Shown one piece after another: positions 27,976 through 37,050 of a stretch of DNA of 64,000 bases (the stretch's first letter is position 1; the number at the start of each line of letters is the position of its first letter). The translations under genes and the position numbers were made by a program. This stretch comes from Actinopolyspora erythraea (GTDB taxonomy: Bacteria; Actinomycetota; Actinomycetes; Mycobacteriales; Pseudonocardiaceae). The notes below the pieces were generated by a model. It did no database searches. It saw nothing but the letters and a program-made list of their open reading frames with translations, and was not told where the DNA came from. Location: positions 3,906,001 through 3,970,000 of the forward strand of contig NZ_CP022752.1 in NCBI RefSeq assembly GCF_002263515.1, written 5' to 3'.

Positions 27976-29325
27976 CTAACCGTCACTCGCCGGGTGGGTC
28001 CTGCGGTAGGCGCGGTTGCGCACCCCGAGCACGACCGAGGCCAGCAGCGCCGCGAGCAGCGAGCCGAACAGCACGGCCACCTTGACGTGCTCACCGCGTT
28101 CACCGGCACCGAAGGCGAGCTCACCGATCAGCAGCGAGACGGTGAAACCGATCCCCGCCAGCAGCGACAGCCCCACCAGGTCCCACCAGGAGAGGTTGGC
28201 GTCGAGCTGCGCCCTGGTGAACTTGGCCATCAGGAACGTGGCGCCGAAGATGCCGACCAGCTTGCCCAGCACCAGCCCCGCCATCACCCCGGGAACGACC
28301 GGGTCCGAGAAGGCGGCTGCGACACCGCCACCACCGAGCGACACTCCCGCCGCGAACAACGCGAACAGCGGCACCGCGAACCCGGCCGAGACCGGGCGCC
28401 AGCGGTGTTCCAGGTGCTCGGCCGGTCCCGGCTCGCCGCCGTCCTTGCCCAGCACCGGGACGGTGAAGCCCAGCAGCACTCCGGCGATGGTGGCGTGCAC
28501 CCCGGACTCGTGGACCAGCAGCCAGGCAACCACGCCCAGTACGAGCAGCACCGGCCACCACGGGCCGCGCAGCCGCACCAGCAACGCGAAGGCGACCAGC
28601 GGCAACACCGCTCCCAGCAGCGGCAGCGGGTGGAAGTCGTCGGTGTAGAACACGGCGATGACCGTGATCGCCAACAGGTCGTCGACCACGGCCAACGTCA
28701 GCAGGAAGGCCCGCAGCGTGCTGGGCAGGTGCTTGCCGACGATCGCGAGCACCGCCAGCGCGAAGGCGATGTCGGTGGCCGTGGGAACGGCCCAGCCGCT
28801 CAGCGCGTCCCCGCCCGCCGTCGAGGCGATGCCCACGAAGATCAGCGCGGGGACGACCATGCCCGCCACGGCCGCCACCACGGGCAGCACCGCTCTCCGG
28901 GGATTGCGCAGCTCGCCGACCACGAACTCGCGTTTGAGCTCCAGGCCGACCACGAAGAAGAAGATCGCCAGCAGCCCGTCGGAGGCCCAGTGGGAGAGGT
29001 TCAGATCCAGCCCGAGGAACTCGCCACCCGGCCAGGGGACGAACTCGGCGGCCGTCGCGTAGCTCTCGCCCCACGGCGAATTGGCCCAGGCGAGAGCGAG
29101 CACCGCGGCCACGAGCACGAGCACACCGCCGACGGTCTCCGTGCGGAGGATGTCGGCGAGCGTGCGCTTCTCGGTATCGGGGGTCGGGGCGAACAGGCGA
29201 CGCTCCGGGCTGCCCTGCTGGTTCTCACCCCGCTCGTCCTCGCCGCGCGGTCCTTCCTCGCCCCGAGGATCCCCGCTCCCCGAGTCCTCGCCCCGAGCTT
29301 CGTCGTACTGGGGGTCGGTTGCCAT
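27976..29325 (-). CDS. nhaA: Na+/H+ antiporter NhaA
   Basis: A 449-aa inner-membrane antiporter exporting Na+ for H+, with 11-12 membrane segments. The ion-binding aspartate pair is in [10 protein letters not shown], equivalent to D163/D164 of E. coli NhaA. The signature [16 protein letters not shown] precedes it and the TM4/TM11 assembly region is recognisable. The first ~50 residues form a strikingly acidic, Glu/Asp/Gly-rich cytoplasmic extension. The ATG at 29325, preceded by AGGACG, is preferred to the longer frame. A role in salt and alkali tolerance is expected. Confidence 0.93.
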   Translation of the reverse strand: MATDPQYDEARGEDSGSGDPRGEEGPRGEDERGENQQGSPERRLFAPTPDTEKRTLADILRTETVGGVLVLVAAVLALAWANSPWGESYATAAEFVPWPGGEFLGLDLNLSHWASDGLLAIFFFVVGLELKREFVVGELRNPRRAVLPVVAAVAGMVVPALIFVGIASTAGGDALSGWAVPTATDIAFALAVLAIVGKHLPSTLRAFLLTLAVVDDLLAITVIAVFYTDDFHPLPLLGAVLPLVAFALLVRLRGPWWPVLLVLGVVAWLLVHESGVHATIAGVLLGFTVPVLGKDGGEPGPAEHLEHRWRPVSAGFAVPLFALFAAGVSLGGGGVAAAFSDPVVPGVMAGLVLGKLVGIFGATFLMAKFTRAQLDANLSWWDLVGLSLLAGIGFTVSLLIGELAFGAGERGEHVKVAVLFGSLLAALLASVVLGVRNRAYRRTHPASDG

Positions 29326-29649
29326 CAACACGTCCTGTTCGGATCGTCCGTCAACTTCCCGCCGACCAGTCTTCCCGGCACACCATTTGCCCGATTTTAA
29401 TCGCTGACACATCGCTCACGAGTGATGACGATACGCGACGAACCGACTGTGGCACGCCGAGACCGGGCCCGTGACCAGGGATCAACCCGTTATGAATCCC
29501 GAGTGACGAGCGAGGGAGCCCGCCGGAACAGCGGATGGCGCCACGTCATGAGTGATCGTTGTCATATTCGGTTCGTCCGGGTGAGCTCGGCCGGACGCAC
29601 GGTCTCCAGGGGCACGTTTCTCGCGAAACCGCCGCTTACCGGGTCCACG
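29326..29649. other. Spacer between nhaA and ssrA
   Basis: About 320 bases with no gene seen. The left end holds the nhaA promoter. The right end leads into the ssrA terminator. Confidence 0.5.
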
Positions 29650-29683
29650 AAAAAACCCCGCCCGGCGGGCTCGCCGAGCGGGG
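29650..29683 (-). terminator. Terminator of ssrA
   Basis: On the minus strand an imperfect CCCCGCTCGGCGAG / CCCGCCGGGCGGGG stem is followed by six T, about 40 bases after the tmRNA 3' end. Confidence 0.85.
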
Positions 29684-29720
29684 TATCCCTCGAAAAATCA
29701 CGCGGCCGTGTGGTCGCTTG

Positions 29721-30091
29721 TGGAGGTGCCGGGATTCGAACCCGGGTCCTCTGTCGCCTCACCAAGGCTTCTCCGTGCGCAGTCCGCTCTGTCTCTACTC
29801 GGCTTCACCGGTCACGCGGACGAGCCGGTGTGACAAGCCCAGTCGCTGTGCGATGTCCCGCTTAGCTCCGCGACCGAACCAAAGCGGTGAGTCCCCTAAC
29901 CGATGCCGGGGTCCGGGTCGGAGACTTACCCGGTCCGACAGAGTCGCTACTCGCTCAGGCGGCGAGTGCGAACTCGCGCTGACTCTTGTTGTCGGCGCTT
30001 GTTGATTCACGGCGACGCTTAACGGTGGTCTTCCGCCTGCACCGGCACGCTTCCCTTGGCTCAACGGCCAGAGTCGAAACCGTTCACCCCC
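29721..30091 (-). ncRNA. ssrA: Transfer-messenger RNA (tmRNA)
   Basis: About 371 bases on the minus strand. The 5' end GGGGGTGAACGGTTTCGAC pairs through GGGGGTG with CACCTCC at the 3' end, and the T-arm GGTTCGAATCC is typical of the tRNA-like domain. The internal reading frame is ADNKSQREFALAA followed by TGA, with the resume region GCCGACAACAAG. CCA is not fully encoded (ACAA follows the stem). The RNA rescues stalled ribosomes and tags the unfinished protein for proteolysis, together with SmpB encoded 1.2 kb upstream on the same strand. Confidence 0.96.
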
Positions 30092-30263
30092 GTGTTCTGT
30101 TACTCAACAACCTGTTGTTCAACAGTCCGCATCCGCCACGAACCGGCCGTGTCGAATCCGCACTGAACATCATAACGCATGGCACCCGCCCGATCTATTC
30201 CCGGTTCGGCGGATCCGTCCCACCCGAATCGTCCCGGCGCCGGGAACGGTCCCGCGCGCCACC

Positions 30264-31223
30264 TCAACGGCATCCGAGCAGCCGGGCCGGCGTGTCGTGC
30301 AACACCGCACGCAGGAACGGCATTCCCAACCGCTCCTCCGACGCGGCCCAGCCCGCCACCGCGGCCAGCTGCTCGGCGTAGGGGTACGGGATGTTCGGAA
30401 AGTCCGAACCGAGCACCACCCGGTCCGCCACGGGGATCAGCCGGGCCGGCCAGTCGCTCGGCAGCGGCGCGAACCGCTCGCTGAAGGCGACGCCGACCAT
30501 CGTGGTGTCCAGGTACACCCCGGGATACTCCCGCACCAGCTCCAGCGCACGCTCGTACTCGGGCATACCGGCGTGCGCCAGCACCGCCACCAGCCCCGGA
30601 TGACGTCCGAGCACCTCGGCGAACACCTCCAGGCCGGTGAACTCCCCGCGCAACGGCCCGTGGCCGCAGTGCACCACCACGGGCACCCTCGCCTCGGCCA
30701 GCAGCCCCCAGGGACGGTCCAGCAGCGGATCGCGGGGGTCGAACTCCCCCACCTGCACGTGCACCTTGAAACAGCGCGCCCCGCCGTCGAGGGCCGCGGC
30801 CACGTAGTCGGCGACCCCGGGTTCGGGATACATCGTGGCGGTGGGCACGGCACCGCTCGTGGTCCGCCCGAACTCGAGGGCCCAGCGGTTGAGCCACTCG
30901 GCCATACCCGGTTTGTGCGGGTACACCAGCGGTGCGAACCCGCGAACGTCCAGGCGGCCGAGCACTTCCAGGCGCGTCGGCTCGTCGAAGCGGTACCGGA
31001 TCGGCCACTCGATCCCGTAGTGGGCACCGGCCAGGTCGAAGTAGTCCCACACCTTGTGCAGCACCCGCTCCGGCAGGAAGTGCGTGTGCAGGTCCACCAG
31101 CCCCGGAACTCCGAGACCGGCCACCCAGCCGGCCACCTCCTCGTCCGAGGCGGGCGGTCGCCCGAGCTCACTCCTCGTGGTCAACCGGTCACCGCCCCGC
31201 GGTGGACGGCGCACCGGCCCCAC
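30264..31223 (-). CDS. Amidohydrolase-2 family metal-dependent hydrolase
   Basis: A TIM-barrel protein of up to 319 aa from the amidohydrolase-2 (ACMSD-like) group. Metal ligands are visible in DLHTHFLP (residues ~44-51), VVHCGHG (~187) and LAHAGMPEYE (~215), with the final catalytic Asp in VVLGSDFPNIPYPY (~272). It begins about 25 bases after the smpB stop, so it is probably cotranscribed with smpB. The exact start is unclear: GTG at 31223 or 31214 and TTG at 31184 are candidates without a strong Shine-Dalgarno. The substrate cannot be inferred. Confidence 0.8.
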   Translation of the reverse strand: MGPVRRPPRGGDRLTTRSELGRPPASDEEVAGWVAGLGVPGLVDLHTHFLPERVLHKVWDYFDLAGAHYGIEWPIRYRFDEPTRLEVLGRLDVRGFAPLVYPHKPGMAEWLNRWALEFGRTTSGAVPTATMYPEPGVADYVAAALDGGARCFKVHVQVGEFDPRDPLLDRPWGLLAEARVPVVVHCGHGPLRGEFTGLEVFAEVLGRHPGLVAVLAHAGMPEYERALELVREYPGVYLDTTMVGVAFSERFAPLPSDWPARLIPVADRVVLGSDFPNIPYPYAEQLAAVAGWAASEERLGMPFLRAVLHDTPARLLGCR

Positions 31224-31247
31224 CGGGCGGAGTCCGCGACGGCCTCC

Positions 31248-31724
31248 TCAGCGCATCCCCTTGCGGTGCTGGCCGATCGCCCGCGCCATCTCGCGCTCGG
31301 CGTCGCGCTTGGCCATGTCCCTGCGCTTGTCGTGGATGCGCTTCCCCCGGGCGAGGGCCAGCTCGACCTTGGCCTTGCCGTCGGAGAAGTACAGCGAGAG
31401 CGGCACCAGGCTCAGCCCGCTCTCCTTGGTCTTGCCCATCAGGCGCTCGATCTCGTCCCGGTGCAGCAGCACCTTGCGCGAACGACGCGGGGCGTGGTTG
31501 GTCCACGTTCCCTCGGTGTACTCCGGGATGTGCACGTTGCGCAGCCACACCTCGCCCCTGTCGATCGTCGCGAAGGCGTCGACCAGCGAAGCACGGCCCT
31601 GGCGGAGGCTCTTCACCTCGGTGCCGGTCAACACCATCCCGCCCTCGTAGGTGTCCAGCACCGTCCAGTCATGCCGCGCCTTGCGGTTACGCGCGATCAG
31701 ATTGTGGCCACGTTCCTTTGCCAT
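31248..31724 (-). CDS. smpB: SsrA-binding protein SmpB
   Basis: A 158-aa RNA-binding protein that binds tmRNA and delivers it to stalled ribosomes. Hallmarks are the N-terminal [23 protein letters not shown], the strand VHIPEY and the basic C-terminal tail ([16 protein letters not shown]) that enters the mRNA channel. The ATG at 31724 begins MAKERGHNL; the open frame upstream is not conserved-looking. It lies downstream of ftsX in the order prfB-ftsE-ftsX-smpB, common in Actinobacteria, with ssrA next but one. Confidence 0.97.
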   Translation of the reverse strand: MAKERGHNLIARNRKARHDWTVLDTYEGGMVLTGTEVKSLRQGRASLVDAFATIDRGEVWLRNVHIPEYTEGTWTNHAPRRSRKVLLHRDEIERLMGKTKESGLSLVPLSLYFSDGKAKVELALARGKRIHDKRRDMAKRDAEREMARAIGQHRKGMR

Positions 31725-31837
31725 ACCGGCGAGCATAGCGCCGCGCCCGACGCGTGGACCACGTGGTTTCACGAGGCCGCGAGCGCCCCGGAGTCCCGGA
31801 GCGCCACGCCGACGAGCCGGGCCGCTCGCGTCCCGGG

Positions 31838-32740
31838 TCAGATCCGCACGTACAACCGCAGCGTGAGATAACCGGTCAGCCCCGAGATCACCGAAGCCAC
31901 CAGCACCAGGACCGGTGCCACGAAGGCCACGTCGGCGTAGCTGACCGCCGTCAGCAGGTTCGCCTCGGTCAGCGGCTTGAGCAGGCCGTCGAGGAAGGCC
32001 TCCTTGAGCACCATGAGCAGCCCGATCGCCGCCACCGAGCCGATAATCCCCGAGACCATGGCCTCCAGCAGGAACGGCAGCTGGGTGTACCACCGGGAGG
32101 CCCCGACCAGCCGCATGATCCCGGTCTCGGTGCGGCGGTTGAACGCGGAGAGCTGGATGGTGTTCGAGATCAGCAGCAGCGCGGCGAAGGCCTGCAACGC
32201 GGCGATCAGGAACGTCCCGTCACGCACGTCGTTGAGCTTGCCGACCATGCTGCGCACGAACTGGGACTGGTCGTTGATCGAGCCGATCCCGGTGCGCCCC
32301 TCGAACTGCTCCTTGACGGCCCGCGGTGTGACGTTGTCCCCCAGCTCCACCCACAGAGCGGCGGGAAGCGCCTTCGGGCGCACCAGCTCCTGCAGCTGCG
32401 GCTGGTTCGAGAACTCCTCGGTGGCCCGCTCGAAGATCTCCTGCCGGTTCAGGTACCGCACCGAGTCCACCCCCGAGGCCCGCTCCAGTTCGGAACGGAT
32501 GCCCGAGCAGGGGTCGTTGGCGCACTCGGGATCGTTGGCGCTGACGTCCTCGCTCATGTAGACGACGACGTCGGCGGCGTTGCGCAGCGATTCCTGGGCC
32601 TGGTCCACTTTCCGGACGACGATGAGGCCACCACCGAGCAGCGTGAGGGAGACCGCGGTGGTCAGGATCATCGCGATCGTCATCGACACGTTGCGACGAA
32701 GGCCGTTGACGACCTCACTGGATACGAAGCTCGCGCGCAT
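31838..32740 (-). CDS. ftsX: Cell-division protein FtsX
   Basis: A 300-aa membrane partner of FtsE. TM1 lies near residues 20-45 ([20 protein letters not shown]). A large extracellular loop follows, with a Cys pair in ECANDPC, and then three more TM segments to the end. In Actinobacteria the extracellular loop activates a peptidoglycan hydrolase of the RipC type. It is 68 bases downstream of ftsE in the same direction. Confidence 0.95.
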   Translation of the reverse strand: MRASFVSSEVVNGLRRNVSMTIAMILTTAVSLTLLGGGLIVVRKVDQAQESLRNAADVVVYMSEDVSANDPECANDPCSGIRSELERASGVDSVRYLNRQEIFERATEEFSNQPQLQELVRPKALPAALWVELGDNVTPRAVKEQFEGRTGIGSINDQSQFVRSMVGKLNDVRDGTFLIAALQAFAALLLISNTIQLSAFNRRTETGIMRLVGASRWYTQLPFLLEAMVSGIIGSVAAIGLLMVLKEAFLDGLLKPLTEANLLTAVSYADVAFVAPVLVLVASVISGLTGYLTLRLYVRI

Positions 32741-32808
32741 CTTGAGTCAGCTTTCGGTGCGGTCTGCGACTTGCGGATTCGAGAGGGGAGCCGCCCCACG
32801 GGGGAGGC

Positions 32809-33498
32809 TCAGCGGCCCACGCCGTAGACGCCACGGGCGTCGTCACGGATGACCTGCCCGTGGCTGAGCTCGACGACACGTCTGCGCATGGAGTCGACGA
32901 TCGAGTGGTCGTGTGTGGCCATGACCAGCGTGGTTCCGGTCCGGTTGATGCGCTCCAGCAACAGCATGATGTCCTGGCTGGTGTCCGGGTCGAGGTTTCC
33001 GGTGGGCTCGTCGCACATCAGTACCAGCGGCCGGTTCACGAACGCCCTGGCTATGGCGACCCGCTGCTGCTCACCGCCGGAGAGTTCGACGGGCATCCGG
33101 TCGGCCTTGCCGTCGAGCCCGACGAGCTGGAGCACCTCGGGGACCACCTTGCGAATGGTGTGCCTGGGCTTGCCGATGACCTCGAGCGCGAAGGCGACGT
33201 TGCCGAAGACGGTCTTGTTGTTGAGCAGGCGGAAGTCCTGGAACACACAGCCGACCCGTTGCCGCAGCTTGGGAACGCGACGCCGTGGCAGCTTGGCGAC
33301 GTTCCAGTCGGCGACGATCACCCTGCCTCGGGTGGGCACCTCCTCCCGCAGCAGCAGCTGCAGGAAAGTGGACTTGCCCGACCCGGAGGGGCCGATGAGG
33401 AACACGAACTCGCCCTTGTCCACGGACACCGAGACGTCGTCGAGAGCGGGGCGCGCCAACGTCTTGTAAGTCTTTGACACGTGTTCGAGCCGGATCAC
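32809..33498 (-). CDS. ftsE: Cell-division ATP-binding protein FtsE
   Basis: A 229-aa ABC ATPase driving FtsX. Walker A is GPSGSGKST (residues ~36-44), the signature is [14 protein letters not shown] (~138-151), Walker B is [13 protein letters not shown] (~158-170) and the switch His is in ATHDHSIVD. The length matches the family. It is followed directly by ftsX. Confidence 0.96.
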   Translation of the reverse strand: MIRLEHVSKTYKTLARPALDDVSVSVDKGEFVFLIGPSGSGKSTFLQLLLREEVPTRGRVIVADWNVAKLPRRRVPKLRQRVGCVFQDFRLLNNKTVFGNVAFALEVIGKPRHTIRKVVPEVLQLVGLDGKADRMPVELSGGEQQRVAIARAFVNRPLVLMCDEPTGNLDPDTSQDIMLLLERINRTGTTLVMATHDHSIVDSMRRRVVELSHGQVIRDDARGVYGVGR

Positions 33499-33761
33499 GG
33501 GCAGTGAGCTTACCCGCGACCACCCGGGGAGCCTTCACTCACCCGTACCATTGGTTGCGCCGAGCCAATTACCATGCGCGCTTCCTCACGTACCGCTTGG
33601 CCAGGCGACACCGTGTGACGTCGAAAGCGAGAACGATTCACGACATCGGGGCCCGGAACTCCCGCGGGTAGTACCCGGCCGAGCGGGCGCCCTCGGGCAC
33701 GGGCGGTGCCGTGCGGCCGCGTCCCCGCCCGGCCGAAGGCGCGGACGGACCGGGGAGCGTC

Positions 33762-34883
33762 TCAGCCCTGCTGCTGCTCCTGGTCGTGCTGCTGCTTGCG
33801 CCAACGGATCCCCGCTTCGAGCAGCCCGTCGAGCTGCCCCTCCAGCACCGACTCGGGGTTACCGACCTCGTAACCGCTGCGCAGGTCCTTGACCATCTGG
33901 TAGGGGTGCAGCACGTAGGAGCGGATCTGGTTGCCCCAGCCCGAACCGCTGCTGTCCCGCAGCGCGTCCATCTCGGCGCGCTCCTCCTCACGCTTGCGAG
34001 CCAGCAGCTTGGACTGCAGCACACGCATGGCGGCGGCCTTGTTCTGCAGCTGGGACTTCTCGTTCTGGCAGGAGACCACGATCCCTGTGGGGTGGTGGGT
34101 CAGCCGCACGGCCGAGTCGGTGGTGTTCACACTCTGCCCGCCGGGCCCGGAGGAGCGGAACACGTCCACCCGGATGTCCTTCTCCGGGATCTCCACGTGG
34201 TCGGTCTCCTCGACCACCGGCAGCACCTCCACACCCGCGAACGAGGTCTGCCTGCGCCCCTGGTTGTCGAACGGGGAGATGCGCACCAGCCGGTGGGTCC
34301 CCTGTTCCACCGAGAGGGTGCCGTAGGCGAAGGGGGTGTCGACGCGGAAGGTCGCGGACTTCACACCCGCTTCCTCCGCGTAGGAGGTGTCGTAGACCTC
34401 GACGGGGTACCCGTGGCGTTCCGCCCACCGCAGGTACATCCGCATCAGCATCTCGGCGAAGTCGGCTGCGTCCACGCCGCCCGCTTCGGCCCGGATGGTG
34501 ACCATGGCGGAGCGCTCGTCGTACTCCCCGGAGAGCAGGGTGCGGATCTCCAGGTCGGCCAGATCCTTCTTGAGCTGGGTGCGCTCCTGCTCGGCCTCGG
34601 CGACGCTGGCGCTGTCGTCCTCGTCCTCACCGAGCTCGTAGAGCACTTCGAGGTCCTCGAGTCGCTGCCGGAGCCCGGTGATCTTGCGCAGGTCGCTCTG
34701 CTTGTGAACGAGCTGGCTGTTGATCCGCTGGGCGTACTCGACGTCGTCCCACAGGTCCGGGCGGGCCGCTTCCTCCTCCAGCTCCGCGATCCGGGCCCGC
34801 AACGCATCGAGATCCATGACGCGCTCGATGCCCTCGAGGGTTTCGGACATGTCCTTGAGCTCGGCGGCGACGTCGGGGTTCAC
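33762..34883 (-). CDS. prfB: Peptide chain release factor 2
   Basis: A 373-aa class-I release factor that terminates translation at UGA and UAA. The stop-codon-recognition motif is SPF (RISPFDNQ, residues ~205), and the peptidyl-hydrolase motif is GGQ in SGPGGQSVN (~246-254). The frame is uninterrupted, so the programmed +1 frameshift used by many bacteria to regulate RF2 is absent, as is usual in Actinobacteria. The start is GTG. The gene leads the ftsE-ftsX-smpB group, with a 263-base spacer to ftsE that holds nothing recognisable. Confidence 0.97.
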   Translation of the reverse strand: MNPDVAAELKDMSETLEGIERVMDLDALRARIAELEEEAARPDLWDDVEYAQRINSQLVHKQSDLRKITGLRQRLEDLEVLYELGEDEDDSASVAEAEQERTQLKKDLADLEIRTLLSGEYDERSAMVTIRAEAGGVDAADFAEMLMRMYLRWAERHGYPVEVYDTSYAEEAGVKSATFRVDTPFAYGTLSVEQGTHRLVRISPFDNQGRRQTSFAGVEVLPVVEETDHVEIPEKDIRVDVFRSSGPGGQSVNTTDSAVRLTHHPTGIVVSCQNEKSQLQNKAAAMRVLQSKLLARKREEERAEMDALRDSSGSGWGNQIRSYVLHPYQMVKDLRSGYEVGNPESVLEGQLDGLLEAGIRWRKQQHDQEQQQG

Positions 34884-34962
34884 GGTTTCCAGCCTACTTC
34901 ACACCATCACGACCGCCGACTCCGACCGGCGGTCCTCCCCGCGCCCGCCCCGAACCCGAACG

Positions 34963-35460
34963 TCATTCAGGTATTGCGTCGAGCATCTTGATGACCGCGC
35001 GGTTGTGCGCGACCGAGAAGTCCGCCGCGGCCTTCTCGTAAGGGTCCTCAGCCACCTTGGCGGCGTTCTTGGCCTCGTTCAGCTTCTCGACGTACTGCTC
35101 CCGGGCCGAGGTGACCAGATGGGCACGCTGCTTCGAGGTCAGCATCCCCGCGTAGCGCAGCCGCAGCAGCAGCGGACTGCGCACGTTGTCCGGCCCCGGC
35201 TCGGTGTTCAGCCACGACTTGAAGGCACGCTTGCCCGCCGCCGTGATGATGTACTGCTGGCTGGATCGTGGTCCCTGTTTGCCGAGTCGGAGCATTCCCG
35301 CCTCGGCGAGTGCGGGCAGTTCCCGGTACACCTGGCTGCGGGTGACGCTGAAGAACCCACTGAACCGGTCGGTGGCCGCCGCCACCAACTGCCCCCCGGT
35401 CATCGGCCCCTCGTGGAGAAGTCCCAGCAAGGCTGCGGATGTCGCATTCAGGTCGGTCAC
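34963..35460 (-). CDS. PadR-family transcriptional regulator
   Basis: A 165-aa regulator. The N-terminal winged helix reads SAALLGLLHEGPMTGGQL, with the recognition part VTRSQVYRELPALAEAGML. The C-terminal ~80 residues are an alpha-helical dimerisation domain of the Vir type. The GTG at 35460 starts the conserved domain directly; the longer frame has an unlikely N-terminus. The target is unknown. It could regulate the divergent small gene at 35818 or itself. Confidence 0.82.
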   Translation of the reverse strand: MTDLNATSAALLGLLHEGPMTGGQLVAAATDRFSGFFSVTRSQVYRELPALAEAGMLRLGKQGPRSSQQYIITAAGKRAFKSWLNTEPGPDNVRSPLLLRLRYAGMLTSKQRAHLVTSAREQYVEKLNEAKNAAKVAEDPYEKAAADFSVAHNRAVIKMLDAIPE

Positions 35461-35817
35461 GGCTCCTACGGTGCCACGGCACTGACACGCTGTCCACAAT
35501 GGCCGTAGTCCGTGTCCGAAATAGCAGCGCAACAACGGGATTGACTGAACACGCAACGCATCCAACGCAGCGCACGAAACCGCTGTTGCGACCCGGATTC
35601 ACTTTCACCGGGGGTTCGTCCATCGACAGCAACCAATTCGTACACTCACCGTCCCCTGAACAGGGATACTCTTTAACTCGAAATGAGTAATTCTTGCTGT
35701 AATGCTATGGAAGAGCCGCTGTTAAGGGCACCCTTCACAGTGGTCGGCCGAGTAACGGGGCCGGACACTGCGACGGGTGCGTACGGGACGGACCCGCCGA
35801 GTTAGGGAGGTAACACC
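35461..35817. other. Divergent promoter region
   Basis: About 350 bases between divergent genes, with a relatively AT-rich core (35640-35720, including TACTCTTTAACTCGAAATGAG). No gene is supported. Confidence 0.45.
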
Positions 35818-36030
35818 GTGCATCGGAGTCTGCTGCGGACCAAGCTCGCCCAGAGCAGGAACAAGATGGCGAGCAAGGTTTCGGAACGGGCGAAGTCACT
35901 GATGCCGATCCAAGTGGACAGCCCGCACAACTGCATCGTGTGCGGCCGTAAGATGCGCGCCTTCCGCAACGGGAGCCGCGAGGGTCGAGTCTGCTCACCC
36001 AACTGTGCTCGCAAGTGGGCCGACGGCTGA
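35818..36030 (+). CDS. Small zinc-ribbon protein, unknown function
   Basis: A 70-aa protein. The first ~35 residues are basic and helical (LLRTKLAQSRNKMASKVSERA). The C-terminal half carries CIVCGRK and, ~18 residues on, VCSPNCARKWADG, a four-Cys zinc-binding pattern like MYM or treble-clef fingers. GTG at 35818 follows AGGGAGGT at good spacing. I cannot name the family. DNA or RNA binding is plausible. Confidence 0.65.
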   Translation: MHRSLLRTKLAQSRNKMASKVSERAKSLMPIQVDSPHNCIVCGRKMRAFRNGSREGRVCSPNCARKWADG

Positions 36031-36097
36031 GGCTCGCGGACACGAAAACCGGGCTCGGCGTACGCACGAGCCCGGGGACCCCAACGACCATTACCCC

Positions 36098-36138
36098 CCT
36101 AGCCTCACCCCGAGAAGCCCTAGCCTCACCCCGAGAAG
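36098..36138. repeat. Tandem 21-bp repeat, two units
   Basis: CCTAGCCTCACCCCGAGAAG occurs at 36098-36117 and again at 36119-36138, separated by one base. It lies in the otherwise empty spacer between the zinc-ribbon gene and the tRNA. Confidence 0.85.
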
Positions 36139-36385
36139 TGAGGACCAGAGCAAAAGTTTCGCATTCCGTCTGCATTCCCGAGCGCGTGCCATGCGCCGTG
36201 AGCCGTCGCTCCCCGGCTCCCCGCCCGTCCGCTCGGTGACACTGAACGATCATTCACCGGAAGTGCCGAGCACGCACAGGGCTCCCACTCGAAGTGGCCG
36301 AGGTAGTGCGGGCCCCATCCGGCGTCGGCACTCACAGCGGACGCCGGACTCGGCGAACGGACCCCGGCAGGGGCTCCCACACACG

Positions 36386-36421
36386 AAAAACTCGGCCCTC
36401 GGAGCGGAACTCCGAGGGCCG
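36386..36421 (-). terminator. Terminator of initiator tRNA copy 1
   Basis: On the minus strand an 11-bp perfect stem (CGGCCCTCGGA arms) with a 7-base loop is followed by five T, directly after the tRNA 3' end. Confidence 0.88.
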
Positions 36422-36424
36422 ACC

Positions 36425-36501
36425 TGGTAGCGGGGACAGGATTCGAACCTGTGACCTCTGGGTTATGAGCCCAGCGAGCTACCGAACTGCTCCACCCCGC
36501 G
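36425..36501 (-). tRNA. Initiator tRNA-fMet (CAT), copy 1
   Basis: A 77-base cloverleaf on the minus strand. It begins CGCGGGG with the unpaired first C typical of initiators, and the anticodon stem has three consecutive G-C pairs around GGGCTCATAACCC. Anticodon CAT and encoded CCA are present. An identical copy lies exactly 400 bases away. Confidence 0.96.
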
Positions 36502-36590
36502 CCGTGTTTCGTTGTAGTTGCAACTCTACACCCCCACCCACACCTCCCACACAGGGGGGCGGGTACCGCGCCCGCGACTCCGCTCACCAG

Positions 36591-36628
36591 CGGTTTCTCC
36601 CCGTACCGCCGGTTTCTCCCCGTACCGC
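36591..36628. repeat. Tandem 19-bp repeat, two units
   Basis: CGGTTTCTCCCCGTACCGC is repeated twice without a gap, in the spacer between the two initiator tRNA genes. Confidence 0.85.
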
Positions 36629-36782
36629 ACAGGGGAGCAAGCCTCACACCGTCGATGACTGCCCGGCAAGCGTGTGCGGCTTCGCGCGCTCCGAGAAGGA
36701 TGCCGTGATCCGGGCTCGGTGCGGCGTGTGTCGCTGCCACACCGGGGCTGCGGGAGCTTCGACCGGGAAACCACAGTCGGAC

Positions 36783-36820
36783 GAAAATCGTCCCCCTCCC
36801 GGGGTACCGGAAGGGGGACG
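36783..36820 (-). terminator. Terminator of initiator tRNA copy 2
   Basis: On the minus strand a CGTCCCCCT/AGGGGGACG stem is followed by a short T-rich run, directly after the tRNA. The stem is unrelated in sequence to that of copy 1. Confidence 0.8.
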
Positions 36821-36824
36821 AACC

Positions 36825-36901
36825 TGGTAGCGGGGACAGGATTCGAACCTGTGACCTCTGGGTTATGAGCCCAGCGAGCTACCGAACTGCTCCACCCCGC
36901 G
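36825..36901 (-). tRNA. Initiator tRNA-fMet (CAT), copy 2
   Basis: Sequence and features are the same as copy 1. The ~60 bases on its promoter side (GCCGTGTTTCGTTGTAGTTG and on) are also identical to those of copy 1, so both are transcribed from duplicated promoters, each with its own terminator. Confidence 0.96.
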
Positions 36902-37050
36902 CCGTGTTTCGTTGTAGTTGCAACTCTACACCCCCACCCACACCTCCCACACAGGGGGGTCGGAGTGGGCACCGCGCCCGCGAGTCCGCACGGAACGCCT
37001 CCGCCGTGCGGGGTGGGAACGCACCGCGCTCCCACCCCGCCGCGGATCGG

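Noticed and set aside
33762..34883. Programmed frameshift in prfB
   Set aside because: The reading frame is continuous from start to stop; no in-frame UGA or slippery CUU near codon 25.
36098..36138. CRISPR-like repeat
   Set aside because: Only two units with a one-base gap and no spacer; a simple tandem duplication.
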